Below the pieces are notes generated by a model that was not told the origin of the DNA, did not search any database, and saw only the letters and a program-made list of their open reading frames with translations. This document shows positions 35,083-43,861 of a stretch of DNA of 64,000 nt, in pieces. Location of the stretch: NCBI GenBank assembly GCA_027488255.1, contig JAIYBZ010000001.1:124001-188000 (forward strand). Direction: 5' to 3'. The translations under genes and the position numbers were made by a program. Origin of the DNA: Comamonadaceae bacterium. GTDB taxonomy: Bacteria > Pseudomonadota > Gammaproteobacteria > Burkholderiales > Burkholderiaceae_C. Within the stretch, counting starts at the first letter, position 1; every line of letters starts with the position of its first letter.

Positions 35083-35098
35083 AAGCGCGTAGACCTTT

Positions 35099-36286
35099 TC
35101 AAGGTCGGTTTTGCATTTCTCGCGCCAACGCCTCGGCCAAGTCAATCACCGCCATGGCGTAGTAGCTGCTCCAGTTGTAGCGGGTGATGGCATAAAAGTT
35201 TTCGGTGCCGGCGACATAGCTGGGTGGATTGGGGCCATTGCGCAGTTCAATCAGCGCCAAGGGGCCCTGATGTGCCAGCGCAGCGCCCTCAAGCCCTGCG
35301 CCTTTGCCGGTAAAGCTGGCCACACTGAAGGTGGGCAAGATGTCAGGCGCCAGCAGGCTGTCCATGTCGGTTTGGCCGGGGGTGAGGGTGACGGGGTAGT
35401 GGGTGGGCATGCCCGGGCGCCACTGAAATGCTTTGAAATAATTGGCCACCGAGCCGATGGCATCGGCCGGGCTGGTGAAAAGGTCAATGCGCCCATCGCC
35501 GTCATAGTCCACTGCAAATTTGGCCCAGCTGGAGGGCATGAATTGGGGCAAGCCCAAGGCCCCGGCGTAGCTGCCCCGCACCGCCGCTGGGTTTGCGCCG
35601 CTGCGCGAAGTCAGCAGCAAAAATTGCTCTAACTCGCCGCGAAAAAACGCCTGCCGCTCAGCTGCTCGCGGGTGGGCTTGTGGAAAGTGAAAAGCCAGTG
35701 TGCCCAAGGCGTCGATGACGCGGAAATTGCCCGTGTTTTGTCCGTACAGAGTTTCAACGCCAATGATGCCAACGATGATGGCTGCAGGTACGCCGTAGTC
35801 TTGTTCGGCTTTTTCAAGCGTGGCTCGGTGCCGAAGCCAAAAGCGCACGCCCGCTTGGATCCTGACCGGTTCGATGAAGCGCGCGCGATAAGCCCCCCAA
35901 TCTTTGGCGATCGGGCTGGCTGCAGGCAGCACCAGTTTTTCGACCAAGGGCAGTCTCTGCGCCTTTTGCATGTTTTTCTGCACCCATGCCGGATCGAGTT
36001 GCAGCCTTTGGGCCGCTGCTGTTGCCCATTGCGAGACTTCGATGTTTTGGCTCATGAGCGAATCGGCGGCCGCTGCAAGGGCTGGCGTATTCTTGTTGGG
36101 GCTGGGCTTTATGGCCGGTTTTTTCTTCGCTTGGCTTTTTGCCGGCTGCTTTATCTGAGACTTTTGGGCCGATTTTTGGGCTGAATTCTGGGTCGAATTT
36201 TGAGGCGTTTGGGCTTGCGCCAAACTCAGAGAAGGCCACAGCAAACCCATGCTCAGCAGGACTGCAAAAAATTGATTCAGGTGCAT
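35099..36286 (-). CDS. mltB: Membrane-bound lytic murein transglycosylase B
   Basis: Cleaves peptidoglycan glycan strands with formation of 1,6-anhydromuramyl ends; periplasmic, 395 residues. After a signal peptide (MHLNQFFAVLLSMGLLWPSLSLAQ, no lipobox cysteine) there is a lysine/glutamine-rich linker, then the catalytic domain with the glutamate in AAIIVGIIGVETLYGQNTG, GTLAFHFPQ, SYAGALGLPQFMPSSW and the ending ENFYAITRYNWSSYYAMAV. Lack of a lipobox suggests a soluble SltB-like form. ATG 36286 is preferred to an upstream TTG at 36295. Confidence 0.92.
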   Translation of the reverse strand: MHLNQFFAVLLSMGLLWPSLSLAQAQTPQNSTQNSAQKSAQKSQIKQPAKSQAKKKPAIKPSPNKNTPALAAAADSLMSQNIEVSQWATAAAQRLQLDPAWVQKNMQKAQRLPLVEKLVLPAASPIAKDWGAYRARFIEPVRIQAGVRFWLRHRATLEKAEQDYGVPAAIIVGIIGVETLYGQNTGNFRVIDALGTLAFHFPQAHPRAAERQAFFRGELEQFLLLTSRSGANPAAVRGSYAGALGLPQFMPSSWAKFAVDYDGDGRIDLFTSPADAIGSVANYFKAFQWRPGMPTHYPVTLTPGQTDMDSLLAPDILPTFSVASFTGKGAGLEGAALAHQGPLALIELRNGPNPPSYVAGTENFYAITRYNWSSYYAMAVIDLAEALAREMQNRP

Positions 36287-36463
36287 GGGGATCAACCACT
36301 GAAAAGGAAGAGAGAAAATACCAGCGGCGTCAGTTTAATCGCCTCCGGTGGCGAGGTGCCAAATAGGGAAATAGGCGTGATAAGCTGATTTGGAAAAGCG
36401 CAGCAGACCGACAACACACCAACAGTGCAGTGGCGCTGTTGAACCCTCAGGAAACCAAAATTT

Positions 36464-37417
36464 ATGGGTGCGACAGGTTTTTTTACTCACCCCACATGCT
36501 GGAAGCATGAAATGGGTCCGGGACATCCTGAATGTCCTGAGCGACTGAGCGCCATCGAAGACCGTTTGTTGATCACCGGTCTCGACATGGCTTTGCAGCG
36601 CCGCGAGGCCGGCCCCGCGTCCTTGGCCGACATTGAGTTGGCGCATGGGCGGATGCATGTGGCGTCTTTGCGGGGTTTGGGTGATGTCTTGCGTGAAGAC
36701 ATGGCGGCCGGTGGACCGTCGCACATGGCCATCGACCCTGACACCTTGATCAATGCGCACACCTGGGACGCGGCTTTGTTGTCGGCGGGGGCCGCCATTG
36801 AGGCCACCGACGCGGTGTTGGCGGGCGAGCTAGAAAATGCTTTTTGTGCGGTGCGTCCCCCGGGGCATCACGCTTGCCGCGACAAAGCCATGGGGTTTTG
36901 CTTTTTTAACAATGTGGCGATTGCAGCCAAATACGCATTGGATCGGCATGGCTTGAAAAGGGTAGCGATTGTTGACTTTGATGTGCACCATGGCAATGGC
37001 ACCGAAGACATCGTGGCGGGGGATGACCGCATTTTGATGGTGAGTTTTTTTCAGCATCCGTTTTATCCCGAAGGTGGATCGACTTCAACGGCCCGCAATT
37101 TGCTCAACTTGCCGGTGCCCGCTTACACCAAGGGCATGGACATTCGTGAGTTGATCGAGATGATGTGGTTGCCCCGCCTTGAAGCGCACAAGCCCGAGTT
37201 GATCTTGATCAGTGCGGGTTTTGATGCGCACCGCGAAGATGACATGGGCCAGATGGGTTTGGTGGAGCAAGATTACGCTTGGATCACCCAGCGCATCAAA
37301 GATATCGCCCAGCGGTTTGCCAAAGGGCGCATCGTGAGTTGTCTCGAAGGCGGCTACAACTTGAGTGCACTGGGCCGCAGTGTCGAAGCGCATTTGCGTG
37401 TTTTGGCCGATGTTTGA
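36464..37417 (+). CDS. Class II histone-deacetylase-family amidohydrolase
   Basis: Zinc-dependent deacetylase-fold protein of 317 residues. It has all hallmarks: RPPGHHACRDKAMGFCFFNN with the tandem histidines, VDFDVHHGNGTEDI with zinc-binding D and H, ILISAGFDAHREDDMG with the second zinc aspartate, and LEGGYN. Bacterial members act on acetylpolyamines or small acetylated substrates; a tyrosine in place of the final catalytic position cannot be judged here. The N-terminal HPTCWKHEMGPGHPECPERL is typical of class II. mscS follows after 51 bases on the same strand. Confidence 0.9.
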   Translation: MGATGFFTHPTCWKHEMGPGHPECPERLSAIEDRLLITGLDMALQRREAGPASLADIELAHGRMHVASLRGLGDVLREDMAAGGPSHMAIDPDTLINAHTWDAALLSAGAAIEATDAVLAGELENAFCAVRPPGHHACRDKAMGFCFFNNVAIAAKYALDRHGLKRVAIVDFDVHHGNGTEDIVAGDDRILMVSFFQHPFYPEGGSTSTARNLLNLPVPAYTKGMDIRELIEMMWLPRLEAHKPELILISAGFDAHREDDMGQMGLVEQDYAWITQRIKDIAQRFAKGRIVSCLEGGYNLSALGRSVEAHLRVLADV

Positions 37418-37468
37418 AGTGTCTTTTCTTAAACACCCCTTGACCCGTATCGAGAGAAGGAAATTCTG

Positions 37469-38743
37469 ATGGCGAGCGTGAAGTCTTTGCACATTGCCGA
37501 CCCACTGGCTTGGCTGGACACCTTGGCCACGGCCGATTCATTGCAGGTGGTGGGTGCTTTTGGGGTGTGCATCGCACTGGCTTGGGTGGCGGTTTGGTTG
37601 ATGCGCCAAGCATTTGCTGCCCATGATTTGTCGGTCTTGCTGGGCCGCCGCTTGATTGATGGGGTCTTGTTCCCTACGATTTTGTTGGGCTTGACTTTTG
37701 CAGCGCAAACGCTTTTGACGGCAGACCATCCGATCGCGCTGTTTGATATTTTGTTGCCCGTTTGCATCTCCCTCGCTTTGATCCGGTTTGGCGTCAAAGT
37801 GTTGCAGGTGGCCTTTGGTGATGCGCCCTTTGTGCGGGTGTTCGAGCGCACGATTTCTTGGCTCGCTTGGTTGGCCGTGGTGCTGTGGGTGACGGGCATT
37901 TTGCCGCTGGTGTTGGACGAGTTAGACCAGATTCGCTGGAAAGTTGGCGGGTCTTTGTTGTCGGTACGCACGCTCATTGAAGGCGCGCTGACGGCTGGGG
38001 CGGTGTTGATCGTCACGCTGTGGATTTCAGCCGCGCTAGAGTCCCGCTTGCTCAAGTCGGCGACCGGCAGCGACTTGTCACTGCGCAAGGTGATCAGCAA
38101 CACCGTGCGCGCTTTGCTCATGTTTGTCGGCTTGTTGCTGGCGCTGTCATCAGTGGGAATTGATCTCACCGCTTTGTCGGTGCTGGGCGGTGCGGTGGGG
38201 GTGGGCATTGGTTTTGGTTTGCAAAAACTGGCGGCCAACTATGTCAGTGGTTTTGTCATCTTGGCAGAACGAAGCATGCGCATTGGCGACGTCGTCAAAG
38301 TGGACCAATTTGAAGGGCGCATCACCGACATCAAAGCCCGCTACACCGTGATCCGTGCACCCTCGGGACGTGAGTCGATCGTGCCCAATGAGATGCTGAT
38401 CACGCAGCGGATCGAAAATTTGTCCTTGTCTGACGCCAAAATCTCGCAAAGCACGGTGGTCACCGTGGTGCATGACGCGCCGGTGGAGCAAGTGATGGGC
38501 CTCTTGCTGCAGGCTTGTCAGTCGCAAGCGCGGGTCTTGCAAGAACCGGCGCCTTTGGTGGCCTTGTCGGCATTTGGCGCAGAGGGATTGGAGTTCACGG
38601 TGAGTTACTGGTTTGAAGACCCCGCGAGCGGACAACTGGGCTTGAAGTCGGACATCAATCTGGCGATCTTGCAAGCGCTGCGAGACCACGGCATCGCCAT
38701 GCCTTATCCGCAGCGTCTGCTGCCCGCAGCGCCCAAAAACTGA
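37469..38743 (+). CDS. Mechanosensitive ion channel, MscS family
   Basis: Inner-membrane osmotic safety valve, 424 residues. Five hydrophobic segments precede the pore helix LTALSVLGGAVGVGIGFGLQ, whose Gly/Ala packing matches MscS TM3, followed by KLAANYVSGFVILAERSMRIGD and the beta-domain VKVDQFEGRITDIKARYTVI, IVPNEMLITQRIEN and a C-terminal alpha/beta vestibule. The extra N-terminal helices make it longer than E. coli MscS (286 residues). A strong terminator lies about 100 bases downstream. Probably cotranscribed with the deacetylase-like gene. Confidence 0.93.
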   Translation: MASVKSLHIADPLAWLDTLATADSLQVVGAFGVCIALAWVAVWLMRQAFAAHDLSVLLGRRLIDGVLFPTILLGLTFAAQTLLTADHPIALFDILLPVCISLALIRFGVKVLQVAFGDAPFVRVFERTISWLAWLAVVLWVTGILPLVLDELDQIRWKVGGSLLSVRTLIEGALTAGAVLIVTLWISAALESRLLKSATGSDLSLRKVISNTVRALLMFVGLLLALSSVGIDLTALSVLGGAVGVGIGFGLQKLAANYVSGFVILAERSMRIGDVVKVDQFEGRITDIKARYTVIRAPSGRESIVPNEMLITQRIENLSLSDAKISQSTVVTVVHDAPVEQVMGLLLQACQSQARVLQEPAPLVALSAFGAEGLEFTVSYWFEDPASGQLGLKSDINLAILQALRDHGIAMPYPQRLLPAAPKN

Positions 38744-38841
38744 TGTTCAAAAACTGCCACATCAAAAATGCCACACACAACCGATGCGATCACCGGCTAG
38801 CCCGAACAGGATTTTTGAATCTTGAGGCATTTGCAAGGCAA

Positions 38842-38873
38842 AAAAAAGGCACACCCTCGGGTGTGCCTTTTTT
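38842..38873. terminator. Bidirectional terminator between mscS and dctM
   Basis: AAAAAAGGCACACC pairs with GGTGTGCCTTTTTT around a CTCG tetraloop. The A and T runs serve both the plus-strand mscS and the convergent minus-strand TRAP operon, whose last stop codon is at 38892. Confidence 0.9.
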
Positions 38874-38891
38874 GTCACAGGTGGCAGAAGC

Positions 38892-40184
38892 TCAGTCCAT
38901 CATCGAGGGCAACCACAAGCTCAATTGCGGGAAGGCCAGCAAAATACCCAGAGTGATGATCAGCACCAAAACCATTGGCCAGACGCCACGGAAGATGGTG
39001 CCCAAGCCAACTTTGGGCAGCAAGGTGTTGAGCACAAACAGGTTCATGCCCACGGGCGGTGAGATCAGGCCGATTTGAATCACCATCACAATCAGCACAC
39101 CAAACCACACAGGGTCAAAGCCAAGCTGTATCACGATGGGGAAGAACAAGGGAATGGTCAGCAGCACCATGGTGAGCTCTTCCATCACCGTGCCCAACAG
39201 CACATAAATCAGCATCATGGCGCCCACGATCATGATGGGCGACAGGCCCAAATGCGTGATCCATTCTTTCAGCTCAAACGGCAAGCTGGTGTAGTTCACA
39301 AAGTTGGCGAAGATGGTGGCGGCAATCAGCAGGGTGAACAACATGGCGGTGGTGCGCGCCGATTCCACCAGCACTTGCAGCAGCACTTCTTTGGTCAGTG
39401 CTTTGCGTGCCAGGGCGAACAAAAAGGCGCCCATCGCGCCCATGCCGGCGCCCTCGGTGGCCGTGAAAAAGCCGCCATAAATGCCGCCCAACACCAGCAC
39501 CACCAAAAGCAGCACCCCCCAAATGCCTTTCACTGCAATCAGGCGTTCGCGCCAGCTGAACTTTTCACCTGCGGGCGCATGCTCAGGGTCGTGCCAAGTC
39601 ATGAACATGACCGCCACCATCATCAAGAGCGCGGTCAAAATGCCGGGGATCACGCCCGCCGCGAACAACTTGCCAATGTGGGTCTCGGTGATGATGCCGT
39701 AAATCACCATGATGGTGGACGGTGGAATCATGATGCCCAAGGTGCCCCCTGCGGCGATCACGCCTGTCGACATGGCATCGCTGTAGCCCAGCTTTTTCAT
39801 CGACGGGTAGGCCACTTTGCTCATGGTCGCAGCGGTGGCAATGGACGAGCCGCAAATGGCACCAAAGCCGGCGCACGCCGCGATGGTGGCATGCGCGAGT
39901 CCCCCTCGGCGGTGCCCAATGAAGGTGTAGGCCGCATGAAACAACTCGTGCGCCAAGCCGGCCCGTGCGACAAAGTTGCCCATCAAGATGAACAAGGGAA
40001 TCACCGACAAGGTGTAGGCAAAACCGGTCTCATGTACCACTTGTGCGGTGCTGGCCAAGGCGGGCATCCAACCCCGGGTCAGGCCAATGCCCACGATGCC
40101 CACCAAGCCCATGGAAAAAGCCAAGGGCATGCGCATCAAGGCCAAAACAAAGATGGCCAAAAATCCCAACAGCGCTTCGGTCAC
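38892..40184 (-). CDS. dctM: TRAP transporter large permease (DctM)
   Basis: Twelve-helix ion-coupled membrane subunit of a TRAP uptake system, 430 residues. Typical parts are MRMPLAFSMGLVG, SVIPLFILMGNFVARAGL, AACAGFGAICGSSIATAATM, STGVIAAGGTLGIMIPPSTIMVIYG and QIGLISPPVGMNLFVLN. It works with the small permease DctQ, whose stop it overlaps by four bases, and the periplasmic binding protein encoded upstream. TRAP systems import organic acids with Na+; the substrate is not evident. Confidence 0.94.
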   Translation of the reverse strand: MTEALLGFLAIFVLALMRMPLAFSMGLVGIVGIGLTRGWMPALASTAQVVHETGFAYTLSVIPLFILMGNFVARAGLAHELFHAAYTFIGHRRGGLAHATIAACAGFGAICGSSIATAATMSKVAYPSMKKLGYSDAMSTGVIAAGGTLGIMIPPSTIMVIYGIITETHIGKLFAAGVIPGILTALLMMVAVMFMTWHDPEHAPAGEKFSWRERLIAVKGIWGVLLLVVLVLGGIYGGFFTATEGAGMGAMGAFLFALARKALTKEVLLQVLVESARTTAMLFTLLIAATIFANFVNYTSLPFELKEWITHLGLSPIMIVGAMMLIYVLLGTVMEELTMVLLTIPLFFPIVIQLGFDPVWFGVLIVMVIQIGLISPPVGMNLFVLNTLLPKVGLGTIFRGVWPMVLVLIITLGILLAFPQLSLWLPSMMD

Positions 40185-40669
40185 AGAGTGCCTCCTTCGG
40201 TAGATTCTTCTTTTTCTTCTTCAGGGGAGAAGGCTTTGTAAAGATGCACCAAACCCGTCAAAGCACACAACACGCCCATGCCATGAATGAAAGGCGCTTT
40301 GGCGATTTTGAGTTGAGCAGTGGTCTCTCCGGTGATGCCAAATTCGCTGCCGGTGTTCCACATCAGGTAGCCCAAGCCCAGCAACAAAGCGGCGCAAATC
40401 AGGTGAACCAGTGTGCGTTGGATGCGTTGCACAAAGCGGGGCAACACGGCATCCAATGAGTCAAACACCACGTGCTCGCCCTTCAGCGAGACCAAGGGCA
40501 GGGCACCAAAAATCACCACCACCATCAACAACTCGGTCAGCTCCAGAGAGCCGGTGATGGAGTGCGACAAAAGTTTGCGGCCAGTCACATCCAGAAAGGT
40601 CAAGACCATGATGGCCATCAAGGCCAAGCCGGCCAATGTGCTGACTAAGATTTCGAGAGATTTCTTCAA
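40181..40669 (-). CDS. dctQ: TRAP transporter small permease (DctQ)
   Basis: Four-helix small membrane subunit, 162 residues. Hydrophobic segments LVSTLAGLALMAIMVLTFLDV, ITGSLELTELLMVVVIFGAL, LVHLICAALLLGLGYLMW and HGMGVLCALTGLVHLYKAF are spaced as in DctQ, and GEHVVFDSLDAVLP is the usual loop. The C-terminus is acidic. It overlaps dctM (ATGA) and lies downstream of dctP with a hairpin-plus-T-run in between, which should lower QM output relative to the binding protein. Confidence 0.9.
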   Translation of the reverse strand: MKKSLEILVSTLAGLALMAIMVLTFLDVTGRKLLSHSITGSLELTELLMVVVIFGALPLVSLKGEHVVFDSLDAVLPRFVQRIQRTLVHLICAALLLGLGYLMWNTGSEFGITGETTAQLKIAKAPFIHGMGVLCALTGLVHLYKAFSPEEEKEESTEGGTL

Positions 40670-40680
40670 ATTTCACCTCT

Positions 40681-40715
40681 AAAAAAAACGGTACCTGTGA
40701 GAGTGACAGGTACCG
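40681..40715 (-). terminator. Intrinsic terminator between dctP and dctQ
   Basis: On the minus strand CGGTACCTGT and ACAGGTACCG form a perfect 10-bp stem with a seven-base loop, followed by eight Ts (plus-strand A-run 40681-40688), only 11 bases before the dctQ ATG. It sits inside the TRAP operon, so it probably acts as a partial terminator. Confidence 0.85.
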
Positions 40716-40728
40716 CCGTGGGAATCAG

Positions 40729-40750
40729 CCCTCGGTCGCACAACCGAGGG
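40729..40750 (-). other. Second hairpin after dctP
   Basis: CCCTCGGT and ACCGAGGG form a perfect 8-bp stem with a six-base loop, 11 bases after the dctP stop. There is no T-run. It may protect the dctP message 3' end from exonucleases, adding to the effect of the terminator next to it. Confidence 0.6.
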
Positions 40751-40760
40751 ATGAGATTCA

Positions 40761-41783
40761 TCACTTCTGCTTTTGCAATTTCGCGATCTCGGCGCGGAAT
40801 TCAGCCAATGTGGCCGAAGGATCCTTCAGACCTTTGGCCTTGGCGGCGGCAGCCCAATCGCGCTCGAGTTTATTCACCCGAACCGTCACGCCGCTGACAA
40901 AACCGTTGTCGGCTTTGACAATCTTCACGCCGTTCTTTTGCATATTGGACATGGCCGCTTCATCGACACGGTCCCAAGACTTGCCAAAGCGCGCAGCAAC
41001 GGCATCGCCCGACAAATCATCCACCACTTTTTTGTCAGCAGCAGACAGGGCGTTGTACTTGGCTGGGTTCATCATGAAGACGAAGCTGGTGTTGTACAAA
41101 CCACCGGGGAAAGTGGTGGCGTGCTTGATGATCTTGTCGATCTTGAACGAGTCGGTGGACTCGGCAGGGAACAAGGTGCCATCCATCACGCCGCTGGACA
41201 GCAACTCATAGGAGTCAGGTGCTGGCTTGAGGGTGACGTTCATGTCCAATGTTTTGGTGATTTCATTGACCATGCCACCGCCGACGCGGAATTTCAGACC
41301 GCTCAGGTCTTCCACTTTGGTGATGGGCTTTTTGGTGTTGAAGACCATTCCAGGGCCGTGTGTGAAGTAGCCCAACACTTTGACGCCTTGGTGTTCGGCG
41401 GCAAATTCAGCGTTTTTGCTGGCTACACGGTTAAAGGCAACAGAAAGAGGCTCTGCGCGGTCACCCAAAAATGGGAATTCGGCCATCTGGGTCAACACGA
41501 AGCGACCGGGGGTGTAGCCGTGGACGGTGAAAGACACGTCAACCAAGCCATTTTTCACCGCATCGTAGGTGCCGGGTGCAGGGGTCACGGCGCGGGGCAA
41601 AATGTTGCAGCGCACGCGGTTCGATGTTTTGGCCGCCACATCGTCACACCATTCTTTTTGAGCCACGCTCAAACCGTGTGTGGGGGGAACCCAGCTGGAG
41701 ACCGTCAGAACAGTTTGGGCTTGGGCAGTGAATGCGAGACTGCTCAAAGACAAAACACTCAGTGAAATCAGGCTTTTCTTCAT
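40761..41783 (-). CDS. dctP: TRAP transporter substrate-binding protein (DctP)
   Basis: Periplasmic receptor of 340 residues with a signal peptide (MKKSLISLSVLSLSSLAFTAQAQ). The mature protein shows TRAP-type features: LTVSSWVPPTHGLSV, GLVDVSFTVHGYTPGRFVLTQMAEFPFLG, and the ligand-arginine region LSGLKFRVGGGMVNEI, which suits a carboxylate. ATG 41783 has GGAG upstream; a TTG one codon earlier is less likely. It is first in the operon, with a terminator before dctQM. The divergent etfB gene shares the upstream control region. Confidence 0.93.
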   Translation of the reverse strand: MKKSLISLSVLSLSSLAFTAQAQTVLTVSSWVPPTHGLSVAQKEWCDDVAAKTSNRVRCNILPRAVTPAPGTYDAVKNGLVDVSFTVHGYTPGRFVLTQMAEFPFLGDRAEPLSVAFNRVASKNAEFAAEHQGVKVLGYFTHGPGMVFNTKKPITKVEDLSGLKFRVGGGMVNEITKTLDMNVTLKPAPDSYELLSSGVMDGTLFPAESTDSFKIDKIIKHATTFPGGLYNTSFVFMMNPAKYNALSAADKKVVDDLSGDAVAARFGKSWDRVDEAAMSNMQKNGVKIVKADNGFVSGVTVRVNKLERDWAAAAKAKGLKDPSATLAEFRAEIAKLQKQK

Positions 41784-41864
41784 CAAATTGCTCCATCAAA
41801 TTGGTTACAAAACATAATTTAATCTGGTTTTTTTCGAAACGCACTACATGCTAACCCTGATAGC

Positions 41865-41881
41865 CCAACCGCTTGGTCGGT
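41865..41881. promoter_or_regulatory. TetR-type operator-like palindrome
   Basis: CCAACC-GCTT-GGTCGG is a palindrome with one mismatched pair, read on the other strand as ACCGACCAAGCGGTTGG. Sites of the ACCGACC...GGTCGGT form are common for TetR-family regulators of acyl-CoA and phenylacetate catabolism in Burkholderiales. It overlaps the possible TTGGTC -35. Which regulator binds is not known. Confidence 0.4.
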
Positions 41882-41988
41882 GAATTCCCGGGGGTAGGAT
41901 GGCAAAAATAGAAATACACTGCTTGTAAAATGCGAACGACCGTGCTTTTTTGCGGCTTACTGTATCTTTGTAAAAGCGTTTTGGTGCA

Positions 41989-42016
41989 CAATTGACGTTT
42001 ACGTTAACGTCAATTG
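41989..42016. promoter_or_regulatory. Large palindrome upstream of etfB (LiuR-like site)
   Basis: CAATTGACGTT at 41989-41999 and AACGTCAATTG at 42006-42016 form a perfect 11-bp inverted repeat around TACGTT, with a nested ACGTTAACGT. It lies 63 bases before the etfB start. The core resembles, from memory, the site of LiuR, the MerR-family regulator of branched-chain amino-acid/acyl-CoA degradation, whose regulon includes etfBA in some Proteobacteria. Confidence 0.6.
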
Positions 42017-42079
42017 TTTTCCTGTTTTGGCGTCGCGCGGATCCCCGCTGATTTTTGGCCTTTCAATGGAGAAGTTTTC

Positions 42080-42835
42080 ATGAAAATTTTGGTTCCCGTC
42101 AAACGGGTCGTGGACTACAACGTCAAGGTTCGCGTCAAGTCCGATGGCTCGGGTGTGGACATTGCCAACGTCAAGATGAGCATGAATCCCTTCGATGAAA
42201 TCGCGATCGAAGAAGCGGTTCGTTTGAAGGAAAAGGGTCTGGCCACCGAAGTCATCGCGGTGTCCTGCGGCGTCGCCCAATGCCAAGAAACCTTGCGCAC
42301 CGCCATGGCCATTGGGGCTGATCGCGGCATCTTGGTTGAAACCCCCGCCGATCTGGATTTGCAGCCTTTGGCTGTGGCAAAACTGCTCAAAGCATTGGTC
42401 GACAAAGAGCAGCCGGGCTTGGTCATCTTGGGCAAACAAGCGATTGACGACGATTGCAACCAAACCGGCCAAATGCTGGCCGCCTTGGCCGACATGCCTC
42501 AGGCCACCTTTGCTTCTAAAGTGGAAATCGTCGATGGCAAAGCCCACGTGACCCGCGAGATTGATGGCGGCATGGAAGTCTTGTCTATCTCTCTGCCTGC
42601 CGTGGTGACCACCGACTTGCGTTTGAACGAGCCCCGCTACGTGACCTTGCCCAACATCATGAAGGCCAAGAAAAAGCAGCTCGACACATTCAAGCCTGAA
42701 GATTTGGGCGTGGATGTATCGCCTCGTATCAAGACCCTCAAAGTGGCCGAACCTGCCAAGCGCAGCGCCGGTATCAAGGTGCCCGATGTCGCCACTTTGG
42801 TGGACAAGCTCAAGAACGTGGCCAAGGTCATCTGA
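42080..42835 (+). CDS. etfB: Electron transfer flavoprotein beta subunit
   Basis: Small subunit of ETF, which takes electrons from acyl-CoA dehydrogenases and passes them to ETF:quinone oxidoreductase; 251 residues, binds [22 protein letters not shown], the signature [38 protein letters not shown] and [17 protein letters not shown] are diagnostic. GGAGAAG precedes the ATG; the open frame begins 22 codons upstream inside the operator region. etfA follows after 16 bases. The palindrome upstream suggests repression in absence of acyl-CoA substrates. Confidence 0.97.
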   Translation: MKILVPVKRVVDYNVKVRVKSDGSGVDIANVKMSMNPFDEIAIEEAVRLKEKGLATEVIAVSCGVAQCQETLRTAMAIGADRGILVETPADLDLQPLAVAKLLKALVDKEQPGLVILGKQAIDDDCNQTGQMLAALADMPQATFASKVEIVDGKAHVTREIDGGMEVLSISLPAVVTTDLRLNEPRYVTLPNIMKAKKKQLDTFKPEDLGVDVSPRIKTLKVAEPAKRSAGIKVPDVATLVDKLKNVAKVI

Positions 42836-42851
42836 CACACAAGGAAATCCC

Positions 42852-43784
42852 ATGACTTCTCTCGTCATTGCAGAACACGACAACGCCTCTATCAAAGGCG
42901 CCACCCTCAACACCATCACGGCCGCAGCCGCTTGCGGCGGTGATGTGCATGTCTTGGTGGCTGGCCACAACGCCGCCGCCGCCGCCGCTGCTGCCGCACA
43001 AATCGCCGGTGTCAGCAAAGTGATCCACGCCGACAGCGACAGCCTGGCCCATGGCTTGGCTGAAAACGTGGCGGCGCAAGTGCTGGCCATCGCCGCGCAG
43101 TACAGCCACATTTTGTTTCCGGCGACGGCAGGCGGCAAAAACGTGGCACCCCGTGTGGCGGCCAAACTCGATGTGGCGCAAATCAGCGATGTGACCCAAG
43201 TCATTTCAGCCGACACTTTCGAGCGCCCCATTTACGCCGGCAACGCCATTGCCACTGTGCAAAGCACCGACGGGACCAAAGTCATCACGGTGCGCACCAC
43301 CGGTTTTGATGCCGCCGCCGCCTCGGGTGGCAGTGCGGCTGTAGAAACCGCAGCGGCCCAGGCCGACAGCGGCAAGAGCAGCTTCAAGGGCAGCGAGATC
43401 GCCAAAAACGACCGCCCCGAATTGACCGCCGCCAAGATCATCGTCTCGGGTGGCCGCGCTTTGGGCAGCTCAGAAAAATTCAACGAAGTGATGACTCCCT
43501 TGGCCGACAAGCTGGGTGCCGCCATTGGTGCCAGCCGCGCAGCGGTCGATGCCGGTTACGCCGCCAACGATTTACAAGTTGGCCAGACCGGCAAGATCGT
43601 CGCGCCTCAGCTCTACATCGCAGCGGGCATTTCGGGCGCCATCCAACACTTGGCCGGCATGAAAGACTCGAAGGTCATCGTGGCCATCAACAAAGACCCA
43701 GAGGCCCCCATCTTCAGCGTGGCCGACTTTGGGCTGGAGGCCGATTTGTTTGCCGCCGTCCCTGAACTGACCCAAGCACTGTGA
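42852..43784 (+). CDS. etfA: Electron transfer flavoprotein alpha subunit
   Basis: FAD-binding large subunit of ETF, 310 residues. The N-terminal domain ([20 protein letters not shown]) carries an alanine run of nine residues ([15 protein letters not shown]), and the C-terminal FAD domain has [54 protein letters not shown] and [26 protein letters not shown] precedes the ATG. Cotranscribed with etfB; a terminator follows, separating it from the acyl-CoA dehydrogenase gene. Confidence 0.97.
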   Translation: MTSLVIAEHDNASIKGATLNTITAAAACGGDVHVLVAGHNAAAAAAAAAQIAGVSKVIHADSDSLAHGLAENVAAQVLAIAAQYSHILFPATAGGKNVAPRVAAKLDVAQISDVTQVISADTFERPIYAGNAIATVQSTDGTKVITVRTTGFDAAAASGGSAAVETAAAQADSGKSSFKGSEIAKNDRPELTAAKIIVSGGRALGSSEKFNEVMTPLADKLGAAIGASRAAVDAGYAANDLQVGQTGKIVAPQLYIAAGISGAIQHLAGMKDSKVIVAINKDPEAPIFSVADFGLEADLFAAVPELTQAL

Positions 43785-43800
43785 CATTTTGAAGACTGCA

Positions 43801-43829
43801 AAAAAGGCCTCCGTGAGAGGTCTTTTTTG
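43801..43829 (+). terminator. Intrinsic terminator after etfA
   Basis: AAAAAAGGCCTC pairs with GAGGTCTTTTTT (one G-T wobble) around a CGTGA loop, 16 bases after the etfA stop. It ends the etfBA transcript before the acyl-CoA dehydrogenase gene, whose start is 32 bases further on, so some readthrough or a promoter within the terminator region must serve that gene. Confidence 0.85.
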
Positions 43830-43861
43830 TACCCGACCCCAGACTTTTCGGAGACACACAC

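Larger units (their letters stand above)
41784..42079. promoter_or_regulatory. Divergent control region dctP / etfB
   Basis: This 296-base AT-rich stretch separates dctP from etfB and must hold both promoters. I see two palindromes (listed separately) and, on the minus strand, an AT-rich stretch before dctP. TTGGTC (41873-41878) and TAGGAT (41895-41900), 16 bases apart, could be a plus-strand promoter, but it would leave a long etfB leader. No ORF is supported. Confidence 0.6.

Noticed and set aside
43801-43829. The element after etfA as a riboswitch for the next gene
   Set aside because: It is a simple hairpin with a U-run; I see no aptamer-like structure around it.
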